DNA from: Fidelibacterota bacterium
GTDB lineage: Bacteria; Fidelibacterota; Marinisomatia; SCGC-AAA003-L08; TS1B11
Reading direction: 5' to 3'
Assembly: GCA_004124875.1 (NCBI GenBank)
Contig: SCKJ01000001.1
Location: forward strand, 186,001-250,000
Length of the DNA: 64,000 nucleotides
Position numbers and translations under genes: made by a program. Positions 44,353 to 53,593 of the stretch are shown one piece after another. Below the pieces are notes generated by a model. That model ran no database searches. It was not told the DNA's origin and worked only from the letters and a program-made list of their open reading frames with translations. The first letter of the stretch is position 1; each line of letters starts with the position of its first letter.

Positions 44353-44934
44353 TTAACCTACCTCCTTGCGCATGATGGGCCGGGTCTCGGACCTCCGGAC
44401 TACTTCCTTGTAACCGGCCGCCCGAAACGCCGCCGCTAGGCCATAAAAGGCGAAGACCGGCGGCATAGGCGATTTCTTCGGTTCCACGGCGTAGCCTTCC
44501 ACCATCCGGCCCCCTTGCTTCCTCACGTAATCCGCCGCTGCCAGGAGCAGCTGTATAGAGACTCCCTGCCGCCGGTATCCCTTGGTTACAAACTGACAAA
44601 CCACAGACCAGACCGGCTCGTCATCCAACGGCCGCAGAATCTTTGACCGGGCCAATCGGGGGTAGGCTTTTCTTGGCTCCACAGCTACCCAGCCGACGGG
44701 TTCTTCTTCATGGTAAGCCAGCAGTCCCGGTGTCTGGCCCTCCCTTACCGCGGCCTGCATGGCCCGGCGGTTGCCTTCACCCTTTTGTGCTTCAAACTCC
44801 TTGTTGGTCAGTTGCCACCAGCGGCACCAGCAACCGCCGCAGGCACCGTTGGCCCCGAAGAGGGTTTCGAAGTCGGACCAAGTCTCTGGAGTCAGCGGGC
44901 GGATAAAAAAGGTCCGGGACGGCTTCTCGTTCAT
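44353..44934 (-). CDS. GNAT-family N-acetyltransferase
   Basis: The 193-residue protein has a GNAT fold. The acetyl-CoA loop is GYRRQGVSIQLLLAAADY near residue 115, preceded by the beta-4 strand VWSVVCQFV. The N-terminal NGACGGCWCRWW cluster with four cysteines is typical of a subgroup of GNAT proteins annotated only by fold. The substrate is unknown. It stands between divergently or convergently placed genes without an obvious operon. Confidence 0.8.
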   Translation of the reverse strand: MNEKPSRTFFIRPLTPETWSDFETLFGANGACGGCWCRWWQLTNKEFEAQKGEGNRRAMQAAVREGQTPGLLAYHEEEPVGWVAVEPRKAYPRLARSKILRPLDDEPVWSVVCQFVTKGYRRQGVSIQLLLAAADYVRKQGGRMVEGYAVEPKKSPMPPVFAFYGLAAAFRAAGYKEVVRRSETRPIMRKEVG

Positions 44935-45134
44935 GCACGGAGTTTAGGTTCTTGAGCGAGACAAGGACAGAGATTGCCGGTTCGCTTTTCGTCATTGCCC
45001 GGCCGTACGGTCGACGAGATTCGAGAAGCTTGGCCAGCCAGCCGATTAACGGATGCCGACGATACAGTGGAGAGGCGCTCTACACCGCTGCAGGCTGCTT
45101 CAGGTCTCTATCGCCGCCATCCCATTCCCCGTTT

Positions 45135-46316
45135 TCAGACCAGCAGATGCGCCTGCTCCTGGATGTCGCGGATCGCCTGAACCGCCCGTTCCAGCAGGGG
45201 CCGCCCGGCCAACAGCTCGAACTGCCGCAGCCAGACCTGATCCCTGCAAAGGCGATCGGTGACAGGCAGGCCGCCCCCATCATGCTTAATAAACGGCAGG
45301 CTCTGCAGCGGCCGGTAGCCATCGGTAGCCACCACCCCCTCAGCCATGAGCGCCTCCAGGAATTTCGCTTTGGGCAGGCCGGAAAAGGCCTTGGCATCGT
45401 AGGTGAAAATCAGCAGATGGTAGGCGTTGCGCCCGGTCTGCTGGTAGCGGCCGGCGCATTGCAGGCCGTCAATCTCGTTTAACTGCTCTTCCAGGTAGCG
45501 CCCGTTGGCCTCCCTTTTATCAGCATCCGCTTCGAGCCGCTGCAGCTGCACTTGCAGGATGGCCGCTTGAAAGGCGGACAGGCGCAGGTTCAGGCCGGGC
45601 GAGAGATGCTCGTACCAGGGGCCGGTGGTGGTGCGGCCGCAGTTGTAGAGCTCAAAGGCCCGCCGATAGAGCGACTCATCATTGGTGAGCAGGATGCCCC
45701 CTTCTCCGGCCGTCATGTTTTTGGAGGACTGGAAGGAAAAGCAGCCGACGTTGCCCAGCGCGCCCACTTTTTTCCCGCCGTAGATGGCCCCCGGCGCCTG
45801 GGCCGCGTCTTCGATGATGACAATATTGTGCTTTTCCCCCAGCTGCTTAAAGGCCTCCATGTCGGCGGGATTGCCACCGATGTGCACCGGCATGACGGCC
45901 CTGGTTTTGCCGGAAATGGCGGCAGCGGCGGCGGCCGGATCGAGGTTGAACGTGAGTGGATCAATATCGGCCAGCACCGGCGTAGCCCCGCACTGCAACA
46001 CGGCCGCAGCCGTGGCCATGAATGTGTAGGCGGGCACGATCACTTCATCGCCCCGGCCGACACCTGCGGCAGCAAGGGCGCAGTAAAGGGCCACGGTGCC
46101 GTTGGCCATGGCCAGGCCGAACTCGGCGTCGTGGTGATGGGCAAAAGCGGTCTCAAAATGTGACACCGCTGCTGAGTGGATGCCCCACTCATCCTTATTG
46201 GCAACCGTCGCGAGCGCCGCGATGATCGCCGGGCCCCTGGGGGGCCAACTGGGCCATTCGCTACGGTCGATTCGCGGTTTCCCGCCGAGCAATGCCAGCG
46301 GTTTGGATGAACTCAT
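45135..46316 (-). CDS. DegT/DnrJ/EryC1/StrS-family aminotransferase
   Basis: The 393-residue fold-type I PLP enzyme carries the Schiff-base lysine in CFSFQSSKNMTAGEGG near residue 200. Other family stretches are GDEVIVPAYTFMATAAAVLQCGATPV near 90 and IIEDAAQAPGA near 172. Members transaminate keto-sugars or inositols, for example in cell-surface sugar or AHBA-type pathways. No other sugar-nucleotide gene is near, so the substrate is open. The N-terminal LLGGKPRIDRSEWPSWPP is typical of the family. Confidence 0.9.
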   Translation of the reverse strand: MSSSKPLALLGGKPRIDRSEWPSWPPRGPAIIAALATVANKDEWGIHSAAVSHFETAFAHHHDAEFGLAMANGTVALYCALAAAGVGRGDEVIVPAYTFMATAAAVLQCGATPVLADIDPLTFNLDPAAAAAAISGKTRAVMPVHIGGNPADMEAFKQLGEKHNIVIIEDAAQAPGAIYGGKKVGALGNVGCFSFQSSKNMTAGEGGILLTNDESLYRRAFELYNCGRTTTGPWYEHLSPGLNLRLSAFQAAILQVQLQRLEADADKREANGRYLEEQLNEIDGLQCAGRYQQTGRNAYHLLIFTYDAKAFSGLPKAKFLEALMAEGVVATDGYRPLQSLPFIKHDGGGLPVTDRLCRDQVWLRQFELLAGRPLLERAVQAIRDIQEQAHLLV

Positions 46317-46449
46317 GCGCGGAAGTTAATTCCGCATTTCTGCCACCGTGTGCCGCAATTGTGGTTCCGCGAATAAAATACCCTTTTTTCCAGTGGTGGC
46401 AGCCCCTACATTTTTGGCGGCAAGATCGATGATTTTGCTTCTACCGCAT

Positions 46450-47406
46450 ATGGCCGCGACACACAAGACCCTCATTTACAATGCCACGGTTGTGAGCCGT
46501 GAGGACCTCAGCCCCACACTGGCCATCTTCAGGATTGCGCCTGATGTGGAGCATGAGAGTGGCACAGCGGTGCCTGAATTTATCGCCGGGCAGTATGCGG
46601 TGCTGGGGTTGAACAACATCGCCCAACCGGAGAAAGGGTATGTCCGCCGGGCCTACTCCATCGCTTCCCCACCTAACGAAAAGCGCTGGCTGGAATTTTA
46701 TGTCCGCTATGTGAACCGGCCCACCAGCGCCAATCCACTCACCCACCTGATGTGGGGCCTCCAACAGGGGGACGGCATTTGGGTTGGGCCGAAAGTGATG
46801 GGGAAATTTACCCTGGCCGACACCATTGGCGAGGGAGACCCGCGCTTCAAGCTGTTTGTCGCGGCCGGTACAGGGTTGGCTCCCTTCATCTCAATACTCA
46901 AGCAGCTGGCCGATCCTGAGCACCATGTATCGGGCGCGACCAAAGAGGTGGCTCTGTTACATGGCGCCAGCCATCCGCACGATATGGCCTATCGTGAAGA
47001 TATTGAGGCCCTGTTCGAAGGGATGAAGAGGCGCTACTTTCCCACCGTAAGCCGTCCCCAGGAGCACCCCGATTGGAAAGGCGATACCGGTAGGGTAGAG
47101 ACGTTTTTTGATGACGAAAAGCTGGAGACCTTGGAGCAGCGATTGGGTAAGGGGCCCGGCTTCCTCACGCCCGAGAACAGTGTCATTTACATTTGCGGAC
47201 TGCAGGGCACTATCGGCCAGACTCTCATCCGGATGTTCCGCCGGGGGTTTGTGCCCAACGACCGGAAAATTCGAGCCGCCTTGGCTCTCCCCGATCACTT
47301 GGCCCCGTCAATTTTTTTCGAACAGTACGACACGCTGCCTATTCTCGAATTGGACAATAGCGATTTTGTGCAATCTCTCAAAGAGACATTTCCTGGCGGT
47401 TTGTAG
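46450..47406 (+). CDS. Ferredoxin--NADP reductase family protein
   Basis: The protein of about 318 residues has an FAD-binding beta barrel with VRRAYSIASPP (the RxYS motif) and an NAD(P)-binding domain starting LFVAAGTGLAPFISIL. A VIYICGLQGTIGQTLIRMF stretch matches the C-terminal nucleotide-binding part, and the end (LELDNSDFVQSL) is extended. It probably moves electrons between NADPH and ferredoxin or flavodoxin. The ATG at 46450 starts just before the reductase domain; the open frame begins at 46348 but its first 34 residues look non-homologous. No clear ribosome site helps the choice. Confidence 0.8.
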   Translation: MAATHKTLIYNATVVSREDLSPTLAIFRIAPDVEHESGTAVPEFIAGQYAVLGLNNIAQPEKGYVRRAYSIASPPNEKRWLEFYVRYVNRPTSANPLTHLMWGLQQGDGIWVGPKVMGKFTLADTIGEGDPRFKLFVAAGTGLAPFISILKQLADPEHHVSGATKEVALLHGASHPHDMAYREDIEALFEGMKRRYFPTVSRPQEHPDWKGDTGRVETFFDDEKLETLEQRLGKGPGFLTPENSVIYICGLQGTIGQTLIRMFRRGFVPNDRKIRAALALPDHLAPSIFFEQYDTLPILELDNSDFVQSLKETFPGGL

Positions 47407-47498
47407 GCGAAAAAAAGTCCTAATATATTGCCCTGGCCAACCTTTTATCTTGACACTTTCCAGCCGAGCTACCCAAGTTTATATGCGTATCAATTAGA

Positions 47499-47507
47499 TG
47501 TGGATAA
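47499..47507 (+). promoter_or_regulatory. DnaA box upstream of dnaA
   Basis: TGTGGATAA is a perfect DnaA box 65 bp before the dnaA start; TGTGAACAA at 47510-47518 is a weaker neighbour. A single box here fits autoregulation of dnaA. A minor or alternative origin is possible. Confidence 0.6.
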
Positions 47508-47571
47508 CTTGTGAACAACTGTTTTAGGTTATCCTCCCGCACCACCGCAAACGCCTTAACATCGAGTACCT

Positions 47572-48921
47572 TTGGAGCCTACAACCGTTTGGCAAGATTG
47601 CCTGTCGCTGATTCGTGGCAGAGTAGCTGCGCAGACGTTTCAAACCTGGTTTGAACCGTTGCAGGTTGCCGATTTAACAGACACAAAATTGGTGGTGCAG
47701 GTGCCCAGCCAGTTTTACTATGAGTGGCTCGATGCGCACTACCGTCCCATCATTCTTGATTCACTGAAACAGGCCTCAGGTGTAGACCTGGAGATCGGGT
47801 ACAAGGTTTCCAATGCGATGGTCGAAACGGAGGAGTCCACGGGGCCTGTACCGACGGTGAAAGTGGAAAATAACGGTTTCTCAAAGGCCACTCGCCTGAA
47901 CCATCGCTACACTTTCGAAAACTTTGTTGAAGGGGCCGGAAATCAGTTTGCCAAAGCGGCGGCGCTGTCCATTAGCGTCCATAACGGCGCCAGCCAATTC
48001 AACCCCCTGGTTTTGTATGGCGGCGTGGGTCTGGGCAAGACCCATTTGCTGCAGGCAATAGGCAATCAGATGTTGGCGCTGACTCCCGACGCACGGATTA
48101 TTTACGCCACCAGTGAAAAGTTCACGCTCGACTTCATTACCTCCATTCAGCGCAACCGAACGGATGCCTTTTCGCGCTATTACCGCAGTGTGGATATGTT
48201 GCTTGTGGATGACATCCAGTTCTTTCAGAAAAAGGAGCAGACACAAGAGCAGTTTTTCCACACCTTTAACGATCTTTTTCAGCGCGGGAAGCAGATTGTC
48301 ATGACCTTGGACCGGCCGCCGGCGGAACTTTCCGGGCTGACCGACCGCCTCATTTCGCGCTTTCAATCGGGTCTGATTGTCGACATCCAGCCTCCCGACC
48401 TGGAGACTCGTATCGCTATTTTGTTGCGCAAGGCCGAGCAGGAGGCGCTCGATATTCCGTTCGAAATCACTGAGTATATCGCCCAGTGTATCAAGTCGAA
48501 CGTCCGCGACCTGGAGGGGGCCCTCATTAAGCTTCTGGCATACAGCTCTTTGAAAAAGGAAGAGATTACCATCAACCTTGCCAGGATGGTGGTGCAACAA
48601 ATTTTAGGACGCAATGCCGCCGCCGCCGTTACGGTGGACGAGATAATCCGCACCGTGGCCGCAGATTTTGATCTGCGGGAGGTCCATTTGGTCGGGAAGG
48701 GGCGCAAGCAGGAGTTAGCCCATGCCCGGCAGGTGGCCATGTATCTGGCCCGTGAGCTTACTGGTGTTTCGCTGGTCGCCATCGGCCTCCACTTTGCCGG
48801 TCGCGACCATACCACGGTGATCCATGCCTGCAAAACTGTGGCGGCGAAAGCGGAGAAGGATCCAGCCCTGAGAGCCCATCTCGAAATGCTCACCAAGGAA
48901 CTCGCCAATCCCGTCTTCTAG
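47572..48921 (+). CDS. dnaA: Chromosomal replication initiator protein DnaA
   Basis: The 449-residue AAA+ initiator has domain I (WQDCLSLIRGRVAAQTFQTWFEPL), a short linker, and an ATPase core starting RYTFENFVEGAGNQFAKAAA. Walker A is YGGVGLGKTHLL near 149-160 and Walker B is MLLVDDIQFF near 210. The C-terminal helix-turn-helix carries the signature AGRDHTTVIHACKTV. The start is a TTG at 47572: an in-frame TAA lies 15 bp upstream and no ATG or GTG fits. Only a weak GAG precedes it, which suggests low translation. dnaA is about 25 kb from dnaN instead of next to it. Confidence 0.97.
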   Translation: MEPTTVWQDCLSLIRGRVAAQTFQTWFEPLQVADLTDTKLVVQVPSQFYYEWLDAHYRPIILDSLKQASGVDLEIGYKVSNAMVETEESTGPVPTVKVENNGFSKATRLNHRYTFENFVEGAGNQFAKAAALSISVHNGASQFNPLVLYGGVGLGKTHLLQAIGNQMLALTPDARIIYATSEKFTLDFITSIQRNRTDAFSRYYRSVDMLLVDDIQFFQKKEQTQEQFFHTFNDLFQRGKQIVMTLDRPPAELSGLTDRLISRFQSGLIVDIQPPDLETRIAILLRKAEQEALDIPFEITEYIAQCIKSNVRDLEGALIKLLAYSSLKKEEITINLARMVVQQILGRNAAAAVTVDEIIRTVAADFDLREVHLVGKGRKQELAHARQVAMYLARELTGVSLVAIGLHFAGRDHTTVIHACKTVAAKAEKDPALRAHLEMLTKELANPVF

Positions 48922-48986
48922 CCGGCCCTGGCCCCGGCCCCCGGCAACTGGGCGTCCTACCACTACCCCGACAGACCTGGCGCACC

Positions 48987-50069
48987 GTGAAATTTACTGC
49001 CCCTGTTATTATTGGCTTGGCTGCCGTCCTGGCCTATCTCGGGCCACCTGCGGAATTGGGGATGATGAACTCGCCTGACGCCGACCAGCCAGCGCATCAC
49101 ACAGATTCCGGCTTTACGAACCCCTGGGCGGGCGAACAGCATTCGGCCCGTTTCCGCGATGTGTTAAAATTTATGTGGGAACACCCACCCGGCCGGCCAC
49201 GCTATAAGACCTCAGTCGGGACGATCCCTGTAACCGAGCCGAACTGGGAAGCCATCGAATCGCCGGGGGACTCAATGGTCATCACCTGGTTGGGGCACGC
49301 CACCTTTCTCATCCAAATCGGCGGCAAAAACATTCTCACCGACCCCAACCTGAGCGATCGGGCATCGCCCGTTTCATGGGCCGGCCCGCGCCGTGTCACC
49401 CGCCCGGGAATGACTGTCGAGCAACTGCCGCGCATTGACGCTGTCCTGATCTCGCACAATCACTACGATCACCTTGATACCCGGACGGTGAAGCAGATTG
49501 GCTCTGGGCCTACCTGGTATGCGCCTCTTGGCATGCAGAAGTGGTTCCGGGCGCGCGGCATCAGCAAGGTGGTGGAACTTGACTGGTGGCAGTCAGATGG
49601 CACGCTCGGCAATATCAAAATCCTTGCAACGCCGTCAAAGCATTTCTCCGGCCGTACCCCATGGGACCGGGATAAGGCGCTTTGGTCGAGCTGGGTGGTG
49701 GCATATCAAGGTCGAAAAATCTACTTTGCCGGCGACACTGGCTACGGCCCGCATTTTAAGGAGATTGGCGTCAGTGAGGGACCGATAGATGTGGCTCTGC
49801 TGCCCATTGGCGCCTACGAGCCGCGCTGGTTTATGTCGCCGGTCCATATCGATCCCGCCGAGGCGATCCAGGCGCAGGCCGAATTGCAAGCCCAGCGCTC
49901 GGTGGCTATGCACTGGGGCACGTTTCTGCTCACCAACGAACCACTACAGGAGCCGCCGGAGATGTTCCGGCAGTATGCTGACTCAGCGGGGCTGGATGAA
50001 GGCCACGCCATTATCTTGCGGCCCGGAGAGACACTCATTGTGCCCAGGGAAACGACTCCGGTCCCTTAA
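48987..50069 (+). CDS. MBL-fold hydrolase, NAPE-PLD/UlaG-like
   Basis: The 360-residue protein has a signal-like or membrane N-terminus (APVIIGLAAVLAYLG) and a metallo-beta-lactamase fold. The metal-binding motif is LISHNHYDHLD near residue 155, preceded by ITWLGHATFLIQIGGKNILTDPNLSDRASP and followed by IYFAGDTGYG. This arrangement is typical of N-acyl-phosphatidylethanolamine phospholipase D-like proteins. It may hydrolyse phosphodiesters in the periplasm; the substrate is unknown. It overlaps the convergent DUF4249 gene by 4 bp. Confidence 0.85.
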   Translation: MKFTAPVIIGLAAVLAYLGPPAELGMMNSPDADQPAHHTDSGFTNPWAGEQHSARFRDVLKFMWEHPPGRPRYKTSVGTIPVTEPNWEAIESPGDSMVITWLGHATFLIQIGGKNILTDPNLSDRASPVSWAGPRRVTRPGMTVEQLPRIDAVLISHNHYDHLDTRTVKQIGSGPTWYAPLGMQKWFRARGISKVVELDWWQSDGTLGNIKILATPSKHFSGRTPWDRDKALWSSWVVAYQGRKIYFAGDTGYGPHFKEIGVSEGPIDVALLPIGAYEPRWFMSPVHIDPAEAIQAQAELQAQRSVAMHWGTFLLTNEPLQEPPEMFRQYADSAGLDEGHAIILRPGETLIVPRETTPVP

Positions 50070-51079
50070 TCGGGCTCAACTGCGGAGAACACGGTTTCTT
50101 CCCGCTCCACCCATACGGGGAATTGCACTTTGCGGGAGGCATAAAACAGCCCCTTTCCCCCTTCTATATTGCCTTGCGGTTCAATCAGAGGATTCATGTC
50201 GAAGGGGTCGCCTGCGAAGTAATCGGCAATCTGGTGATCGGTTATTTCAAGCGTAATCAGGTGTGGTCCGGAATAGTTGAAAAAAAGCCAGCTGAGCCAC
50301 ACTTCGGTATTGCTCAGGTTCCAGGTAAAGGGTGACGGCCTGTAGAGATTGCCATCCTCATCTTCCAGCATGTGACCTTTAAAGGCGTGGGCCTGGAAAC
50401 TGGTATCAATGATGGCCCGCTGAGGGCTTTGGTCCAGCGCCAGGGTTGTGGCCCGTATGATGCCCTCCAGGGTGTCGCTGCTCCACTCCAGCACCATGAG
50501 CGGGATGGAAACAAAACTGGCGCTGTAACACGGCCCCTCCCGGTAGATAATCGTATCCATAACCAGACCGGTCCAGTCTCCACCGGCGGCCGCCGCGAAG
50601 TCGGAAAGTAAATGATCACCGAGATGGAGGTCTACCGGCCGCACCACTTCTGCGACCTCATCGCAGACGCCTTCCAGGGCGATGCTCGCCACCGAAAAGC
50701 TGTCCGGAACGGTAGCCGTCGCCAAAAGCAGTGAGCCTTTTATGGAGGCCTCCAACGTGTAGGTAACCCCCGGCTGGAAAGTCATAGGTGCGAGTCCGAG
50801 GTCCAGGTAGCGGCCGGGCCGGCCGGGTACCGCCTGCAAAGTGGCCGTGGCCCCGCCACCGGTAATGGTCACCACGGCATCGCTGATCCAGCGGTCGGCC
50901 GTCTCACTGGATTCGTCGATGGGCGAAGTGCGCGAAACGAAAATAGTGTCCGGGCTGTGCGCCCCGGCGGCAATGCTGCCGTAAATGACATACTGTTGCA
51001 CATAATCTCCCGCATCGGTGGGCAGATTACAGGCCATCAACACGGCCAATGAAATAGCGCCGGCGGTTTTAAAACGCAA
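50066..51079 (-). CDS. DUF4249-type lipoprotein
   Basis: The 337-residue protein has a lipoprotein signal ending LAVLMAC (Cys17) and the DUF4249 pattern: YVIYGSIAAG, SRTSPIDE, VTITGGGATATL, GVTYTLEASIKG and a C-terminal LITLEITDHQIADYF. DUF4249 genes usually follow TonB-dependent receptor genes in Bacteroidetes-like bacteria and probably help bind the ligand at the cell surface. Here it overlaps the receptor gene by 11 bp. The ligand is not known. Confidence 0.8.
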   Translation of the reverse strand: MRFKTAGAISLAVLMACNLPTDAGDYVQQYVIYGSIAAGAHSPDTIFVSRTSPIDESSETADRWISDAVVTITGGGATATLQAVPGRPGRYLDLGLAPMTFQPGVTYTLEASIKGSLLLATATVPDSFSVASIALEGVCDEVAEVVRPVDLHLGDHLLSDFAAAAGGDWTGLVMDTIIYREGPCYSASFVSIPLMVLEWSSDTLEGIIRATTLALDQSPQRAIIDTSFQAHAFKGHMLEDEDGNLYRPSPFTWNLSNTEVWLSWLFFNYSGPHLITLEITDHQIADYFAGDPFDMNPLIEPQGNIEGGKGLFYASRKVQFPVWVEREETVFSAVEPD

Positions 51080-53351
51080 TGCTGAATCCGATACTGGGCA
51101 ACAGCGGGAATATACTCAGTATCTCCCTCTTAGGAATGGCTTCATCAGGCTCGTCAATTTCGCCGTCATCATCATCATCAAGGTTGTTGCTGGTGCTGCC
51201 GGTCACGTAGTAATAGGCAAAGACATTTTCGCGCCAGTAGGCGTTGACCACTTGAAAGCTTGCTTTCATCTCCAGGCCCCAGCGCTTTTTGAAATGGTAT
51301 CCCAAGCCTAGATCGAGACGGTGATACTCCGGGAGTCTCAGAGCATTTCTGCCCCCCGGAATGGGAATGAATTTCGCCTCTGTCGTGCCGGTGAGGTTGT
51401 CGTAGTAATATCCCAGGATGGGGGTGTAGGGCTGTCCGCTCTGGTAAGTCCAGGTCAGGCTTAAGTCCCATTTGCGGTTGGGGCGAAAAGCAACCACCAC
51501 ATTGAACACATGGCGGCGGTCCCAGTTGGTGTAGTACTCCTTTCCTGACAGGTTTTTCTGGGAGACGGACACGGCATAGGAGAGCCAACCTGTAAGGCGG
51601 CCCACTTCGCGCTGCAGGAAAAGTTCGGCGCCGTAGGCGGTACCGCTACCGGCGATAAACTGCTCAGCAAAAGCATTCTCAGGCAGACCTTCGTCGGAGG
51701 TTGAGCGCGTCTCCCTGAACGTGAGCAGGTTGTCGAGTGACTTGTAGTAGACTTCCGCCTGAAACCGGTAGCGCCCCCCGAAGTAAGATTCGTAACCGGC
51801 CACCCATTGGGAGGAGCTGCCGGGATCGTTCGTCCCATCATTAGCCACCCAGCTGTCGAGAATGGTTGGGTTGTAGTCGTCCTGGACAGTCGCCATAAAT
51901 TGGTGATAGAAGCCGGCCGCCAGGTTGATGAAGCGGTCCGGCGCGATAGTGATCTTCACATTGAGCCGCGGATCGAAAAACCACTTCTGCGGATGCAGGT
52001 TGTAATAGGTAACGCGCAAGCCGGGCTCTATCATGATATTGTCTCCCAGCCACAACTTGCTTTTCTGGTACACAGCCACTTCCACCGGCTTCTGGCTCAA
52101 TGTAAACAGGGGGGTATCGAGGGCAGTAGCCTCATAGGTAAAAAGCAGTTGTTTCGCTTCGAGGCCCCAGCGCAGCTGCCGTCTGTCTGCGCCGAAATAG
52201 GTCCAGTCTGTGCGGAAGCTCTGGTCATTCACGACGCTGGTTTGGGCAATTTCCGCATCGGCGCCAAGGGCGAAATAGGTGTCAAACTGGCTGGAGGCAA
52301 TCATCGTATTGGTCACCAGTTGGGCAGACAGCAGCTTCCGGTAGTTGAGGCTGTAGGTTTCGTTGCCCCAATCGGCGTTCAGCCCGAAGGCGTCAAAGTC
52401 GAGGTCGTCCCGCCCCAGATACCAGCTGACCGAAAGGCGGTCGTTGTCTGTCAGGTCCTGAAAAATATGCCCCTGGAAATCGTAGAAGTAGTAAGGAAAA
52501 TAGAAGTCAGTCCCTTCGAACAGCTTGTCAAAGTATGTGCGCCTGAATGACGCCAACCACGCGCCCCGGCCAACGGGACCTTCCAGCGTGGATTGGGCGG
52601 CCAGCAGCGATACCGATGCTTTCACTCTCAGCCGTTTGCGGTTGCCTTCCCTGCTGCGCACGTTCAAAACGGCTGACAGGCGGTCGCCATACTCGGCATT
52701 GAAACCCCCTTTGATCAGCTCGGCTTCCTGGATAGCATCGAGGATGAAATTGGAAAAGAGGCCGCCCAGATGTGACGGATTGTAGACCGTCACGCCATCC
52801 AGCAGGATGAGATTCTGGTCGGTATTTCCGCCGCGAATGACCAGGCCGGTGCTCAGCTCGGAAGTCCTCAGGACCCCGGGCAACGCCTGCAGGGTGCGCA
52901 TTAAATCGGCCTCGCCCAACTGCGGCAGGCTGCCCAGCTGCCGGGTGTTCAACTTGACCCTGCTGATCTGGCTGTTGATCTGCCTGTCCAACCGCTGCCC
53001 GGACACTTCCACCCCCTCCAGACTCACGGGCTGCTCGAACAGTTCGACATCAATGCGCAGTTCCTCCTCAGCCCGTAGCGATAATGCCTGAGTGACGCTG
53101 GCGTAACCGAGATACGAGACCTTCAGGGTGTAGTTACCGGGGGCCAGAAAGGTGAGGACATAATAGCCGTCACTATTGGTCGCCGCGCCAAGGGATGTGC
53201 CGGTCAGAAAAACGTTGGCCCCGGGCATGCCCTCGCCAGATGAGGCGTCGCGCACAAAGCCTGAGATGGTTGCCGTTTGTCCCGGCAGCAGACCGGCTTG
53301 CAACAACAGCACCAGCGGCAGAAAATGAAACTGTGATCGGATGTAGGACAT
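51069..53351 (-). CDS. TonB-dependent receptor with carboxypeptidase-regulatory-like domain
   Basis: The 760-residue outer-membrane protein has a signal peptide, a CarboxypepD_reg-like beta domain (about 25-110; GFVRDASSGEGMPGANVFLTG, NYTLKVSYLGY), a plug domain (about 120-235; LVIRGGNTDQNLILLDGVTV) and a 22-strand barrel to the C-terminus, which ends in an aromatic (GFSIAF). It imports a ligand across the outer membrane with TonB energy. It is followed by a DUF4249 gene in the same operon. The ligand cannot be read from sequence. Confidence 0.9.
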   Translation of the reverse strand: MSYIRSQFHFLPLVLLLQAGLLPGQTATISGFVRDASSGEGMPGANVFLTGTSLGAATNSDGYYVLTFLAPGNYTLKVSYLGYASVTQALSLRAEEELRIDVELFEQPVSLEGVEVSGQRLDRQINSQISRVKLNTRQLGSLPQLGEADLMRTLQALPGVLRTSELSTGLVIRGGNTDQNLILLDGVTVYNPSHLGGLFSNFILDAIQEAELIKGGFNAEYGDRLSAVLNVRSREGNRKRLRVKASVSLLAAQSTLEGPVGRGAWLASFRRTYFDKLFEGTDFYFPYYFYDFQGHIFQDLTDNDRLSVSWYLGRDDLDFDAFGLNADWGNETYSLNYRKLLSAQLVTNTMIASSQFDTYFALGADAEIAQTSVVNDQSFRTDWTYFGADRRQLRWGLEAKQLLFTYEATALDTPLFTLSQKPVEVAVYQKSKLWLGDNIMIEPGLRVTYYNLHPQKWFFDPRLNVKITIAPDRFINLAAGFYHQFMATVQDDYNPTILDSWVANDGTNDPGSSSQWVAGYESYFGGRYRFQAEVYYKSLDNLLTFRETRSTSDEGLPENAFAEQFIAGSGTAYGAELFLQREVGRLTGWLSYAVSVSQKNLSGKEYYTNWDRRHVFNVVVAFRPNRKWDLSLTWTYQSGQPYTPILGYYYDNLTGTTEAKFIPIPGGRNALRLPEYHRLDLGLGYHFKKRWGLEMKASFQVVNAYWRENVFAYYYVTGSTSNNLDDDDDGEIDEPDEAIPKREILSIFPLLPSIGFSIAF

Positions 53352-53437
53352 GGATTTATGGTCGCTGCAATATTTTTTACCCGGCTCAACTTACACCGGC
53401 AATTTGACGAACAGAAGCGGGGAAGGTTATCGTCTGT

Positions 53438-53467
53438 TTGACAAAAAGCAGATCGAAGAGGCATAAA
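53438..53467 (+). promoter_or_regulatory. Possible sigma-70 promoter of the flagellin gene
   Basis: TTGACA (53438-53443) is followed 18 bp later by CATAAA (53462-53467), giving a start near 53475 and a leader of about 120 nt. I found no sigma-28 (TAAA...GCCGATAA) or sigma-54 match, which would be more usual for flagellin. Confidence 0.35.
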
Positions 53468-53550
53468 TGTGGCCTGGCTCACAGGGCCGGTGCAGGCGGC
53501 CCAATAATGTTGTACATTCCCAAGCCTTCTCTGCCAGGGATCGTAACAAG

Positions 53551-53592
53551 GCAGGTCTGCGTCTGGCGGACCTGCGCAACGGGGGACTAGAA
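53551..53592 (+). promoter_or_regulatory. Flagellin leader hairpin and Shine-Dalgarno
   Basis: GCAGGTC (53551-53557) pairs perfectly with GACCTGC (53569-53575) over an 11-nt loop; GGA bridges the loop and the 3' arm. GGGGGA follows as the ribosome site. GGA motifs at a hairpin loop and at the ribosome site are the pattern of CsrA-controlled flagellin messages, so such control is possible. Confidence 0.45.
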
Positions 53593-53593
53593 C

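Noticed and set aside
47451..47485. Sigma-70 promoter TTGACA...TTATAT for dnaA
   Set aside because: The two boxes are about 23 bp apart, too far for a normal promoter.
53460..53500. Sigma-54 promoter for flagellin (TGGCTC...TGCA)
   Set aside because: The GG-to-GC spacing is wrong (14 instead of 10).
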